NCBI GenBank assembly: GCA_958298945.1
Contig: OY282609.1
Span: 13,250,326 to 13,314,325, forward strand
From: Atherix ibis
Taxonomy: Eukaryota > Arthropoda > Insecta > Diptera > Athericidae
Reading direction: 5' to 3'
Length of the DNA: 64,000 bases
Shown here: positions 1 to 11,889 of the stretch, piece by piece
How the letters are laid out: each line of letters begins with the position of its first letter
How positions within the stretch are numbered: the first letter of the stretch is position 1
Made by a program: the position numbers and the translations under genes
Notes under the pieces: model-generated
Database searches by the model: none
What the model was told of the DNA's origin: nothing
What the model saw: only the letters and a program-made list of their open reading frames with translations

Positions 1-878
1 TCATAAACTGAATGGTAAAAATTTGTTTTTTATAGTAAAAAATCAATGCAATCAAATTTAAACTAAAAAATACTTCATCACTTTGATGGGAATTTGGTGA
101 GTACCACTAATAAAAACGGCATTCTTTTTTTTTTTTTATTATAAATTGAATAAACTTTTGAAAAACTTTTAAAAGTATTCATTGAAAAAGGATTAAGAGT
201 ATTTTTTTCTCTTGCAAAAAAATATAAATTCATTTAGATTTATTCAATATAAACTATCATCAGTGGATATCGTGAATATCCAAAACCAAATAGTGCTTGA
301 ACTACTATATCTACAAAATATTTCTGTGTGACTTGGCTGATTTTTCTACAAACATAAATTCTCTGCTAACTTTTTCTATTCTATTTTGAATTTTATATTT
401 AATTGAAACCAATCACCATGGACTATAAATATTTCTCAACGCATTTAGGATATCATACATAACACATTCGGGCTGAGCTAGTAAAATGAATGTTCGTCGT
501 ACTTGCAATTGCAGCTTTCTATGTTGTACAACAAGTTCATGAATGAATACTTTATAAATTTGTAAACTTTGTGAATTTCTACCAAGAAATTTGGCATTTT
601 ACCAAAATATCTAAATTTATTGAAAACATATTCAAGGCTTTTTAGTCAAGTAGGTTCATATATAAAAAAATTTTTAGATGATAAATTGAAAATGAATTTT
701 TTTTATGGACTATCGTTATTAAGTATACATAATACAGAGAATCACTGGCTATAGTAGTTGAGGTTTTTTTTTTGGGTAAGCTAATATCTTATGAAATTTA
801 TAATGCTGTTGCCAATATCATGAATCAGTTCTGGTGTACGAAACCGATTGTTCCAATGCTCTAGCGACGTTAGAGCCT
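1..878. other. AT-rich sequence, no gene seen
   Basis: No coding signal, RNA gene or repeat family that recurs elsewhere in the window was recognised. The right edge probably runs into the leader of the old DD41D transposon whose transposase starts at 4311. Confidence 0.5.
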
Positions 879-918
879 ATCATCATGTTTTTATTTTTGA
901 CAGATCACGCGTGACACG

Positions 919-929
919 TGACGTGTGTC
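919..929. repeat. Left 11-bp target-site duplication of the R1-type element
   Basis: TGACGTGTGTC occurs here and again at 2979-2989, directly outside the two ends of the retrotransposon. This is the direct repeat expected from target-primed reverse transcription. Confidence 0.85.
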
Positions 930-2738
930 CCGTGGTGCAGACCGTATAAGACCGTATAAGACGGTCATGCATAGGATTAAAAGCCTTTCCGCAACAACAC
1001 CAACCTCTCCTGAAATGCTGCACAGAATAGTAGAACATCTGTTCCCGGAGAAACCAGAACTCCCTGACTACCACCCGGAGGATAAAGAATTGGAAATTAC
1101 TGGAGTGACCATGGAAGGGCTCACGAGGGCCTGCAATAGACTGCAGAATGGCAAGGCACCAGGACCAAGCGGCATACCAAACATTGCACTGAAGAGTGCA
1201 ATTGCTGCCAGGCCAGACATGGCAAGGTTTTTCCGACTCGATGGAAGCAACAAAGATTGGTTTTTATCGCAAAAGGGAAGAAGCCACCGGACGAACCAGC
1301 ATCCTACCGTCCACTTTGCATGCTGGATTCGAACGGAAAGAACTTGGAGTGGATAGTGGCCGACAGATTGGAGCAATACATCGATTCTCAACTTTCCGAA
1401 TTCCAATTCGGATTCAGGAAGGGGAGATCGACCATCGATGCGTTGGAACTCGTCACGAACATTGCAATGGAAGCCATCTCAGGAAAGAGATGGAAAGGCG
1501 AATCCAAAAAGTATTGCCTCATTGTCACCCTTGACATCAAAAATGCTTTTAACTCGGCCCGCTGGGATCGAGTCCTAGAGGCTCTTAAGAACATGGGGGT
1601 GCCCTACGACCTACGGAGGATGGTCAGATCATATTTCAGTGATCGACTTGTACACTACGAAACGGAGGATGGACCAGCGGAGTATGGGGTCACGGGTGGG
1701 GTACCTCAGGGCTCTGTCCTGGCGCCACTCTTGTGGAACGGTTGTACGACGGCCTACTCCATCTGGAATTACCGACGAACACAACGCTCGTGGCTTTCGC
1801 GGACGACATAGCGGTTGTCCTTGTAGCCAAACACCTGGAGGATCTGGAAGCCGCATTCTCCACCACCATCCGGAGGATAAGACAGTGGATGACATCGGCA
1901 GACCTGTCATTGGCGGAACATAAGACCGAAGCACTCCTTGTGAGTAGCCGGAAGAAAATGGAGACCATTACCATAAGAGTGGGCGACCACGATATGCAGT
2001 CGCTACCCTACATAAGGTATCTAGGAGTGGTTTTTGATGCCAGCAGGAAAGCATCAGCAGTACAGGGCGCGCTTTCGCGGATAATGCCCAATATCGGAGG
2101 ACCCAGGCAAATTCGAAGACGACTACTGGCAGCTGTAGTTACCTCCGTCCTGCTAGACGGAGCACCAGTGTGGGCGAAATCGCTAGAGTTAACAACATAC
2201 CGCAAGACAATGTCATCAGTCCAGCGGCTCTCAGCGATCAGAGTAGCGTCAGCATACCGAACGGTATCACACGATGCGGTCAACGTTGTGGCATCATGCC
2301 CACCCGTCGACATCCTGGCAGGAGAGCGAGAACGCCAACATCGACATCCTGGCAGAAAAGCGGCGAAAGGTCCTCTGTGAAGGAGGACTGATCCCAGATG
2401 TCACCAAATGGGTCAATCGCGTGCACGGGGAAGTCGGGTATTGCATCACCCAACTCTTGACTGGGCATGGATGCTTTCGGGCATACTTGCACAGATTCAA
2501 GAGAACTGACTCCCCAAACTGTCATCGTTGCTACGATGTGCTCGAAGATGCAGAACCCGTGTTCTTCCAATGCCCCTTTTACGAGGGGACACGGGCAGAA
2601 CTGGAGAAAAATGTGGACCGTTCCATCAGTCCAGAAAACATAGTGGAGTGTATGCTGAAGAACCAATCGGCTTGGAACAAAGTTGCAGAGTACGCGGAAT
2701 CTATCATCAAGGATCTTCACACCACGTACAAAGAATAG
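930..2738 (+). pseudogene. R1-type reverse transcriptase (broken)
   Basis: The polymerase of the retrotransposon, read across three frames. RT landmarks in order are NGKAPGPSGIPNIALK (about 1150-1200), QFGFRKGRSTIDALELV (about 1405-1455), LDIKNAFNSARWDRVLEAL (about 1530-1590), GGVPQGSVLAPLLWN (about 1695-1740) and the catalytic box AFADDIAVV (about 1795-1820). The C-terminal cysteine motif follows at about 2515-2580. Relative to copy 2, about 31 bp are missing near 1222, which shifts the frame. Further shifts lie near 1740 and 2330. The histidine of the zinc-knuckle-like motif (AEHVFF in copy 2) is proline here (AEPVFFQC). The catalytic aspartates are intact, but no single reading frame spans the domain. 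Confidence 0.85.
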
Positions 2739-2978
2739 GCTGCGAGGCGTCATAACATCAGGACAGCAGTAAAATATTATAAGAACGCCCCGGCGAAGTA
2801 GTATTTACAAAGAGTGCCGCCGGGGAACCAGCGTTCCGGGAGCAAGGGTAGAGGTACAGGTTAGGTTTAAGCGAGGTAAAAATCCCGCATAACACGTCTG
2901 ACAGGAAGAAGGCCTCCCAGTCGAGTACCTTTTGAAGGTTTCCCCCTGTACCTCAATAATCTAAAAAAAAAAAAAACA
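930..2978 (+). mobile_element. 5'-truncated R1-clade non-LTR retrotransposon, copy 1
   Basis: This is the 3' part of a non-LTR retrotransposon: reverse transcriptase, C-terminal zinc-knuckle region, a 3' UTR of about 230 bp and an A-tract at about 2963-2976. An 11-bp direct repeat flanks it. The endonuclease and any ORF1 are missing, so it is a standard 5'-truncated insertion. The second copy, at 22087-23957 on the minus strand, shares the 3' UTR and starts slightly further 5'. The flanks look like the leader of a DD41D transposon, not rDNA, so this family is R1-related but not 28S-specific here. Clade is inferred from the RT motifs and the C-terminal motif; a phylogeny would settle it. Confidence 0.85.
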
Positions 2979-2989
2979 TGACGTGTGTC
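2979..2989. repeat. Right 11-bp target-site duplication of the R1-type element
   Basis: Second copy of TGACGTGTGTC, immediately after the A-tract. It pairs with 919-929. Confidence 0.85.
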
Positions 2990-2999
2990 AAAGTCAAAA

Positions 3000-3007
3000 G
3001 TGCTCAG
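3000..3007. repeat. Left 8-bp target-site duplication (copy A)
   Basis: GTGCTCAG, repeated exactly at 4284-4291. Confidence 0.85.
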
Positions 3008-4283
3008 CTTAGATTAAAGAAGAACTAGAACTGGATAGGCCTATACACAAAAATTCTGTCCAAATTTTGTTGGCAATACATTCGTAGAACGCACACACAA
3101 CAGAAACGGCGTAAATCATTGGGGGCCAATTTTAAACTTCAGTATGCGATTGAAGCGGTTCGTTCAAAACCATTTTCATATGTGATGTCATTTATGTTAT
3201 GCGTAAATAAATAAATTTTTTAATATTGCGGATTTTGTTGTTTGATGGAATTAGTTTTGGAAATTTATAATAAAACGCAGTATTCTATTTTAAAATATTA
3301 TTTATTTATTTATTAGATATTTCACTATATATTATTTATTAAAACAGAATTATAAAGTGGAAGAGCATATAAAAATATAAATTGTAAGTTATTTGATTAT
3401 ATAAAAACAATTATGTGCACAATAAGATGTTAATCGTATACAATATTAAAGAAAATGCTTTAAAACTAAATTACAAGATGAAAAATTTAATGTACTTAAA
3501 AACTTAATAACTAATATTATTAAAAAAAAGAAAACAATATTATATAGTAAATACATTATAACATGGTCTAATAGAGCAACCAAAACAAATTTATTTAAAT
3601 AATAAGCCTACCGAAGAATATACTTTATTTATTTTAACACAATGAAAACAGCAATGGAAAATAGACTGAAAAATTCGGTCCCTTAAACTTTCTTACACCC
3701 ACTTTATATACACCGGCACTGAACTATTTTCTGGTAAACATTGAACTGTCAAAATCGCATTTGTTTACATTTATTGAATGCCAAACTTTTCACTTTTTGA
3801 CCACTTTTTGGATAAAATAAATCATTCAAAACCATCTAAATACATTATAAACTAAATTTTTGTTAATTTCTGTAGTAAAAATGAAAATGTCAACTTACCG
3901 AAAGAAAGAAATTCCCGGCTTCCTTTTTTCGTCGAATTTCTAGCAATTTCTAATAAATTACTTAATTTTCTAAAATAAAAACTTCGTATTAAGTTTTATT
4001 AACAATATAACTATTTATAAAAATACTTACTTTTTCGTAAATACTTGTAAATATGTAAAAAAAAAACACTTTTAATTGGACTTTCCGATGTGCCAAAATA
4101 AAACTTCACAAATGACAAGAATAGCTCTTAAGTTTCCACTTTCATGGAGAATTAAAGTTTTCAAACTCTCCGAAAGTCTACAAAATTGAGGCGCTTTATA
4201 TTTGATTCATATTTACGGAATAAATAATAAAACAAAACATAGAATTCCAAGTAGGGACCTATCCAGGTATTCTTTAATCTAAG
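3008..4283. mobile_element. Non-autonomous DNA transposon with 8-bp target duplication, copy A
   Basis: A 1276-bp AT-rich element without coding capacity. Terminal inverted repeats lie at 3008-3041 and 4256-4283. The outermost bases read CTTAGATTAAAGAA and both arms carry a GGATAGG block. The 8-bp direct repeat GTGCTCAG flanks it at 3000-3007 and 4284-4291. Copy B at 10262-11665 has the same ends and its own, different 8-bp duplication, so the boundaries are secure. An 8-bp duplication fits the hAT or P superfamilies, among others, but the terminal CTTAGATT does not match a superfamily consensus I know. It is left unclassified. Confidence 0.85.
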
Positions 4284-4291
4284 GTGCTCAG
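4284..4291. repeat. Right 8-bp target-site duplication (copy A)
   Basis: GTGCTCAG, pairing with 3000-3007. The insertion lies about 19 bases before the transposase start codon at 4311. Confidence 0.85.
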
Positions 4292-4310
4292 TTAGCGTTA
4301 CCATTTCATC

Positions 4311-5240
4311 ATGGCAAGACTTACACCCGAGCATAGGGTTTGTAATAAATGTGTTTCGAGCACTTCGTCATAATTCACCTACTGAGCAAGCAATTCAGGC
4401 CATAGTGACAAAACTTCGCAGCAATTTTACGCTATTGTACATCAAACCACCAATCCGTATTTGTAGAGTGGGTACAGAGGAATAGAGTGGGCCGAAGTGT
4501 TGGTAAGACCGCGATTGGTCCATCCATAACCGTTCACAACAATTGGGATTGTGTTACTCGGCTATGTAGAAGATTTTACGCAAAGATCTTGGTCAGAAAA
4601 AGTATAAAATACAGATTGTGCGAGAATTGAAGCCGAACGATTCCGTTCAGCGACGAAGATCATGTCTGGTTGAATGGGTATGTGAATAAGCAAAATTGTT
4701 GCATTCGGTCAGATAAACAGACACACCCAAAACAAGAACTGCCATTACACCCAGAAAAATTCACTGTTTATAGGTCCGTATTTCTTTAAAGATGACGCCG
4801 GCCACAACGCTATCATCAATGGCGCACGTTATCGCTTGTTGATTACGAACTTTTTTTTGCCCAACATGCAATCATTGCATCTGGTCGATATGTGGTTTCT
4901 ACAAGACGGTGCTACATGCCACACAGCACGCGAAACAATGAACAAATTGAGAGATGAGTTCGGTGAGCAATTTATCTCACGTTTCGGACCGATGAGTTGG
5001 CCGCTAAGATCTTTCGATTTGACGCCTCTAGGCTATTTTTTATGAGGCTACGTGAAATCACTTGTCTATGCCGGTAAACCAGTATCACTTACAGCCTTGG
5101 AAAGCAACATTACGCGTATTATTAGCGAGATACCAGCAGAGATGCTCGATTAAGTGCTTCAAAATTAGATCTCTCAAATACATAGATCCCTCAAAACATA
5201 GTCGTAGCCAATATTTACATAAAATAATCTTCAAAAAGTA
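4311..5240 (+). pseudogene. Tc1/mariner-like (DD41D type) transposase, decayed
   Basis: Remnant of a cut-and-paste transposase. It starts MARLTPEHRV at 4311, followed by frame-shifted but recognisable helix-turn-helix material, including IKPPIRICRVGTEE (about 4440-4485). The catalytic domain has FSDEDHVWLNGYVNKQNC-like remnants near 4650-4700, IGPYFFKDDAGHNAIINGAR (about 4765-4830) and FLQDGATCHTARETM (about 4890-4940). In the third catalytic box, aspartate is replaced by glycine (DLTPLGYFL, about 5017-5043). A stop follows where the family has a WG pair. Its leader is interrupted by the R1-type element and by copy A, so this is the oldest insertion of the cluster. Family spacing is inferred from better-kept relatives in this window. 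Confidence 0.8.
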
Positions 5241-5284
5241 AATGAAAAGCATTGATTCAAATAAAAATTTTATATCATTTCTCG

Positions 5285-5380
5285 GTCGGTATATGTGGCT
5301 CTAAAAATCCAAAAGTGACTATGGGAAAGCTACTGTATTTGCGAAAACTGACCGTCTGCTATGCATTTTTACATCTTAAA
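5285..5380 (+). pseudogene. Short DD41D-type transposase fragment
   Basis: The translation ICGSKNPKVTMGKLLYLRK followed by LTVCYAF resembles the segment IWGSENPYVTMEKPMHPQR followed by VTVWCGFW of the intact-frame relatives at 12-13 kb and 54 kb. Only this block, between the first and second catalytic aspartates, is kept. It is an isolated relic. Confidence 0.6.
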
Positions 5381-5984
5381 GTTTTATTAGCCAGTACTTC
5401 TTCGAAAATAATGACAGAGCAACTTTTACTAATAATTCGGAGCGCTCCGGCCTTATGATAACCGGTTTTTTTGGGGGTTATAGTTAAAGATTTTAATCTA
5501 GACAAAAAAAGAGCACATTCCTTTTGGGAATATAGGGACCTATAAGCAAATATTCTAATGGCATTGGTATCGGTTTTAAGATAATGTTTATGATAGTGTT
5601 CAACCAAGCCATTCATGATAGCTGAGAGGCTTGATTGAACCCCAGAATTCAAATCCGTAAGTCCATGTGGGTTTACTAAATTCCAGTTTATTTCAATCGT
5701 ATGCATGGATTTCAGGTTAGTCTTTTGTCAATGTATAGCCCGAAGCAGCAAACTTTAATTTTTTCCGGTATTATACTACCATTAAGTTATAATGTGATAT
5801 ACGGTTTATGGCAGAGGATAAAAGTAATACGTACACTTTTTCCTCATCAACTTTGATTCTTAATATTGTAAGCCAATTTTTTTTCATTTGCGCTAAAGAA
5901 GTTATGAATTTTCTTATAATAATATGTAAAGTATCTTACTGCTTATTTTTAGTACAGTCCATGTTTCGACCAGCTCAATATGGG

Positions 5985-6165
5985 TTGCTTATCGACAATT
6001 CGTTTTACTTCCGAAAGGTGGTTTTCATCTCTATGTTTGAGAAAGGATAATGAAATGATGAAATTAGAGTAAAATGGAAAGGAAGTGATTTCTTGGGAAT
6101 TAGCATAAGACCATGCCTCTGTGGGATTCGAACTCATGCCTCCTTGGATTACAAGGACTACATAA
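5985..6165 (-). repeat. tRNA-derived SINE, decayed copy
   Basis: Read on the minus strand this has a B-box-like GAGTTCGAATCCCAC followed by a GGCATGGTC block, TAATTCCC, and a stretch with TTCCTTTCC. Copies at 42240-42471 and 58284-58482 have the same order. The left (tRNA head) part is eroded, with only AATCCAAGGAGGCATGAG-like sequence before the B box. Confidence 0.65.
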
Positions 6166-6184
6166 TGAAATGTGGGTTAATTTT

Positions 6185-6430
6185 TATTTATTGGCTAAGG
6201 CTTTGTGCTGGAAGCCTTCAACTAGAATATTATTGAGCTGCTCGGTTACACTCTGTTGGAAGCTATCTACAGTACCAAAAAAACCTCTTTTCTATTAATT
6301 TTTGATCTTGGAAAACAAAAAATTCCACATGGGTAAATAGAAAGGCTGCAGATTCACAAGAATTGGTTTTTCAGACTCGTTGGTGTGGATGGCCATGCGA
6401 AATGGAGTCTTGTTATATTGAAGTGTCTGC
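6185..6430 (-). pseudogene. Mariner-like transposase C-terminal fragment
   Basis: Minus-strand translation gives FLFSKIKN, then after stops KRGFFGTVDSFQQSVTEQL and NNILVEGFQH. This is the usual mariner C-terminus after the third catalytic aspartate (FLFPKLK..LKGRRF....IQ.AVTEEL..IP...FQ). No catalytic residues are left. It is next to, and probably partly overlapped by, the SINE. Confidence 0.6.
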
Positions 6431-7224
6431 AATGCTCGATCTGCTGCAGAAACCCTTTTTCTGAGCCTTACAAGAACTTCTTTATTTCCTTACAAAAGTA
6501 AGTTTTTTCTTATAAATGGTTTCTTTCTAAGAAGAAGTCCCTTTCATAATGAATTCCTTAAAAAGTTCCACATTTTCATCAGAAAAGGTTCATTTTCTAC
6601 TACTTCTCGTAAAAATGCACGGTGCTAACGAAAACTTGTGCTCTTGATAAAAAATATTCCCCAAAATCTCATTGCAACTTCTCATAAATCAAACTTACAG
6701 ATTCCCGAAGCCTGGCCTATTATCAAGTGATGTTAGAAAGGATGCTGGTGACTACTCGAATTATTTTTTCTAACAAAAACTCATAGATGTTCCTGTGACA
6801 GGGCTTTTCAAGGACTACTCATTATCAGCCTCAATATTAATCCACGGTATGATTTCACAATAGCCCGTACTTGTTCGAAATTTTTATCAGTTTTCGATAT
6901 TGAATGCCTTCCTCGGCAAAGTTCTTCTTATAGTGCATATCGGCCCTCCAAAAAAATTATATGCCATTAACGAAATTGTGCTCTTCATAAGAAATGTTCC
7001 CCATAGTATGCACCAAGTTCGAAACAAAAATTGATGGCACATCATTGCTTCAAATTTCGCTGTTTGATTTTTTGTAACATATTACCGAAAATAAAATTTA
7101 TCAAATTCTAAAAAGTCTTAGAGTTTGATGAAGAGACTGCTTGTCTTATGCAGATTGTTCTCAATAATGCCTGTCATACCGTAAATTGAAAAATTATAAA
7201 GAACAAATTCCTATGTTGAGAAAT
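6431..7224. other. No recognised feature
   Basis: AT-rich sequence without a supported ORF or a repeat matching elsewhere in the window. Confidence 0.4.
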
Positions 7225-8364
7225 CCAATCCTCTGAAAATTTGCCATCATTAAAATGATCCCTAAGCCCAATAAACCAATAAACCGCCACAGTTCCTATT
7301 GGCCAATAAGTCTCCTTCCAGTACTCTCAAAAATCTTTGAAAAAGTCCTCCTTCGCCGCTTACATCCTCTACTCAAATCTTCAAATTTAATTCCTAATCA
7401 CCAGTTTGGTTTTCACGCCAAACACTCCACTACCCAGCAGTGTCATCGAGTTGTCGATTTCATTGCATCCTAAAGATGATGAAAATAGTATTGTTTTTAA
7501 TTGTCAGAAAGAAAAGAGTACTGTCCCGGTGTGTTTCTGGATATAAGTCAAGCTTTTGATAGAGTTTGGCACCTGGGTCTACTCTGGAAACTCAAGAGGT
7601 TCATTCCTTCCACCTATTTCCTAATCCTAAAATCATTCCTTTTCAACCGACACTTCCAAATAAATGAATCCAACGAACTCTCCAATATCTCTCCGATATT
7701 AGCTAGGGTTCCTCAGGGTAGCATACTTGGACCCATTCTCTACAACATTAACACATCCGATATCCCAATCTGCCCTAATATCTTCTTTGCTACATACGCC
7801 GATAATGCCCAGCATGCTTTCGAAACTCTCCAAATCCAAATCCAAACCATCCAGAACTGGTTTAATAGGTGGAGAATAAAATTCAATGAACATAAATCTA
7901 TCCAGGTAGCTTTCACTCTCCGTCGTGAGACATGCCCTCCCATATACCTTAATGGCAGTGCCATACCACAACACACCGAAGTTCAGTATCGAGGACTGAA
8001 CTTCGACAAACGCTTGACATGGAACCCACATACAAGACTTAAAAGACAAGAACTTAAAAGACGATACCTTAAACTACTTCGACTTCTAGACAAACGTTCC
8101 AAACTTACTATAGACAGCAAAGTACTGATATACAATACCTTACTGAAACCCATATGGACATACGGACTAGAAATCTGGGGATCTACTAAGCCTTTTAATT
8201 CCCGTCCAATCCAATCTCTTCAATCAAAAATACTCCGTACAATTGTCGTTGCTCCCTTTTATGTTCGCAATACTGTTATTCATCGTGATCTTAAAGTCCA
8301 TTTGTTTTTGACGTGGCTGTCAAATCCTACCAATTATGTAAAATATTTTAGAAATCAAAAATAG
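7225..8364 (+). pseudogene. Jockey-type reverse transcriptase, copy 1 (truncated)
   Basis: Non-LTR reverse transcriptase without endonuclease. It opens with AIIKMIPKPNKPINRHSSYW and PISLLPVLSKIFEKVLLRRL, then HQFGFHAKHSTTQQC. A stop-rich gap follows at 7474-7500. It resumes with PGVFLDISQAFDRVWHLGLL (about 7525-7585) and VPQGSILGPILYN (about 7708-7746). The catalytic box reads TYADNAQH (about 7792-7815), where copy 2 at 17.5 kb has TYADDTAIL, so the second aspartate is lost along with a short deletion. The thumb region (LKPIWTYGLEIWGSTKPF) is well kept. The protein diverges after HRDLKV, so the 3' end is also missing. No target duplication was found. Dead copy. Confidence 0.85.
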
Positions 8365-10253
8365 TATATAAGAAGCTTAAAAGAAATCGCACGTAATTGA
8401 TGAAAAATACCACGTGGTTTTATATATATATAAAAAAACAGACCACTGTCCTTAAAAAGCTCAGCTTTCCTATATGTACGTGTACACATTTTGAAACCTT
8501 TTCTTTTTTTGCATATTAAAAGTAACCATTCAATTTTTAAATAAATCTTTTCGTGAATATTTTAACATCTTACCACCTAATTAAATTTACATAAAAATTT
8601 ATTAAATCGGAAATTATTTATAAGAAAAGCTTTTCGAAATGATCACATTGTAAAAACCTTTTTAAAGTAAGTATTATTGAAAAAATTGATTTTATCAAAT
8701 AAAAAATGAACTGTTAAAGAAAATAAAAAAAGGAAATATTTCGAATAATTGAAAAAATACTTGAAAATTAATTGAGAAAATTATGTATAAATAAAAAATT
8801 AAAAGATTTTTATAAAAAATGGGACAAAATATACACTAACAATCAGAAGATTACACTTCAGTTCGTTGAATAGTAAAATATTGAATGGAGTCTTGCATAA
8901 TTAATCAAATTTAATTTTCCACAATTAACGAAATGCCACTAATTAATGATTAATCAGAATCAAACTTAATGATAGCATAATTAAATGATTAAAAGTGCAA
9001 ACAAAAGAGGACTCTTTCAATATTAACGCACTCATTTTCCTCATTATCGGATGAGATTGGAATCAAAATGAAATGAGAATGCTCTGCAAAAGTGGCACCT
9101 GACTAGCTTCGGGCTCTTTTTTAACCATTCAATTAAAACGAAATACAAAAACCATTCAATTATACGACGAAAAGTTATTTTGTAAACATTTTCGCATATA
9201 TTGAAATGTCAAGGATCTATAAATATTCTCATATAAATAAATTAGTTTATTGGTAAAAGAACAGTAAGTTTAAAAAAAATTTATTAGTAATAATTTTAAA
9301 AATAATTATTTTTATAAAAAAAGTAAACAAAACTTTACCTTCATTCTACTGGGCTCTTTCCAACTTTCCTTTTTTCGTTTTGTTTTTTTTTTTCGAATAC
9401 ATAACGAAATGGAATGGAGGTAAAGTTCGATATATTTTTCGAAAATTAATTGGAGGATGCTGGTATATAAATAAATGTATAAGCACTGTAAAAGGTAAAA
9501 TTGGTAATGGGTACTAGCCAAAGCGCTATTGGAAACTGGATTAATTCTGACAGCTATCCACTGACGATGGAGGTTATGGTTGGTGGTGGTCGTGGTGGTA
9601 ATACTCGTAGATTGAGTGAACTAGAATTGTTTCAGGTCGAAGTTGATCCTTCTGCAAGTTTCTTTAATGTCTGGTTTGTCTACTAATTACTCGCTGCTCC
9701 TGTACCACCATTACACTGCGTTATAAACGTTCCGAAGTTCATCCTCGGACAGACACTTTTTTTTTGCCGTTTTGTCTGTTGTTCATGTGGCTGCCAATCG
9801 ATAATTTCAATCAACAGAATACAATATTGTGTTTTGTTTTCGGTTTTTCTATATTGCACAACATATTCAATTCAGGTTTCTTCGTTCACTCTAATTGAAA
9901 CTATAAAATTCTCTGGTTTCCTTTTCACTAATCAAATCTGATATCTTAAAAATGAATCTTGGAAATGAATGGTTGCAATTTTCCAGTTCATTTATATATG
10001 CTCTTTGTAATTTTTCTTTTCATTTTTTACTCTATCTATTTTCTATATTTACTTTCGATTTAATATCAAATATTCTTTTATATTATGAAAATATCAATTA
10101 TTTTTTATTTATAAATTAAATAAAAAATTTGAAAATATTTTTTTATAATAAATAATTCTTTTTTTCTATTATAAAAAAATAGAAATCAGCAATACTATGC
10201 ATAGATTTTTCGATCAGTTGTGGTGCATGTGGCAGCACTACCTCGAGAAAATT
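8365..10253. other. AT-rich sequence, no gene seen
   Basis: No supported ORF or repeat. A local cluster of TAAT and ATTA words lies at about 8895-8995 (for example TTAATGATTAATCA). It could be chance in such AT-rich DNA. A purine/GGTGGT-rich patch near 9570-9600 gives a short ORF without homology that I can recognise. Confidence 0.4.
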
Positions 10254-10261
10254 CCACGATT

Positions 10262-11665
10262 CTTAGATTAAAGAAGTACTGGATAGGCCTCTACACAAAA
10301 ATTTTGTCCAAATTTTGTTGGTAATACATTCATAGAACGCACACACATGCAATACAACAGAAACGGCGTAAATCATTGGGGGCCAATTTAAAAGTTCAGT
10401 ATGCGATTGAAGCGGTTCGTTTAAAACCATTTTTCATGTGTGATATCATTTACACATACACGTATGCGTAAAGAAGCAGATTTTTTAATATTGCGGGTCT
10501 TCTTTGATGGAATTAGTTTTGTAAATATGCAATAAAACACAGTATTCTGTGTTACGCATACGTCATTTTATTTATTTCACTGTGTATATTAATTATTAAA
10601 ACAGAATTTTTAAAGTGGGGAATAGGATATAAAAATATGAATTGTTAGTTATTTGATTATATGAAAACAATTATGTGTACAAATTTAAATTAATTTCAAA
10701 AATACAAAATGAATTAAATGAGAAAATGTGACATTTTGTTTATGTTGAAATCAAACCACACCGCAACTTATTAAATATAAATTTTCATCTTAAACAAGCA
10801 TAAGTACCATAGATGGTAAAACCTTAATTATAATATAAATGTGTGTTTATGAATGGAAATGGTAATTTAAATATGCATTGTGCATTTAAATTAATTTAAA
10901 AAATAAAGCATTAATTACATAGAACATTACAATACATGAAGTTCTTGATAATATATAAGTTAATCGTATACAACATTAAAAGAAATGCTTTAAAACAAAA
11001 ATAGAAAATGAAAAATTTAATTTTATTAATTAATAACTTATATTCTAAAAAAATGAAAACAATATTATTTAGTAAATGCATTTATAATATGGTCTAATAG
11101 AGCAATCAAAACAAATTTATTTAAATAATAAGCTAAGAATAAACTTTATTTATTATAACATAATGAAAACAGCAATGGAAAATACACAGAAAAATTCGGT
11201 CCCTTAAACTTTCTTACACACACTTTATATACACCGACACTGTACTATTTTATGGTAAACATTGAACTGTCAACATCGGATTCACAAATGACAAAGCTAA
11301 CCCCCAAGTCTCCACTTTCATGGAGAATTAAAGTTTTCAAACTTTCCGAAAGTCTACAAAATTGAGGCGGTTTATATTTGATTGATATTTACGAAATGTA
11401 TAATAAACATAAAATAGAATTCCATTTCGTATCAAAAGATTGTACAAAAAATAAAAAAAGTATTTTTGTTTCCAGTAAGTGAATTAAAATAAATATAAAT
11501 TAAGCTTTTGCAATTAAATAAATTTCCATTACGACACATAGATGGCAGTGGGTGTCATGTCTACATAAAAAAATTTTGACAGTCATATCCCCCTAGTAAA
11601 TATTTGTACACAAAATTGCGTATACATATACGGTAAGGGCCTATCCAGGTATTCTTTAATCTAAG
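10262..11665. mobile_element. Non-autonomous DNA transposon with 8-bp target duplication, copy B
   Basis: A 1404-bp relative of the element at 3008-4283, in the same orientation. The ends are CTTAGATTAAAG at the left and its inverse CTTTAATCTAAG at 11654-11665. It is flanked by CCACGATT at 10254-10261 and 11666-11673. The two copies share left parts around TAAATCATTGGGGGCC and right parts around CATGGAGAATTAAAGTTTTC. Copy B has about 180 bp extra before its right end and other indels in the middle. No transposase ORF is present, so it must have moved in trans. Confidence 0.88.
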
Positions 11666-11889
11666 CCACGATTCGATGCCACTTCATCGAATCACTGACG
11701 AAACCGGTCGTACGATTGTACGAACGAAGAATTACGAAGGCAGCCAGTATGATCATGATAGATATTAGTTTACACGAGGTTGATTCGGCATTCGGCGTTG
11801 GGCCGTTGAAGTTGTTCAATAAATGAAAAATGGAACAGCGACATTTCTAGCAAAGATGTGTTAAGCTTTGCGAATTCTACGGGGAAAAT

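Noticed and set aside
5359..5706. A 115-codon minus-strand ORF with a fairly protein-like composition
   Set aside because: No family recognised, and its end overlaps a DD41D transposase relic on the other strand. Not supported as a gene.
8895..8995. Cluster of TAAT/ATTA words as a homeodomain enhancer
   Set aside because: Such words are expected often in DNA this AT-rich; no conservation data.
9312..9686. Short ORFs around 9.3-9.7 kb, one with a GGGRGG stretch
   Set aside because: No motif or homology recalled, and no splice or start context. Likely chance.
10220..11860. An ORF of about 62 codons that becomes continuous when copy B and one CCACGATT are removed
   Set aside because: The joined sequence matches nothing I recognise; a frame this short could be open by chance.
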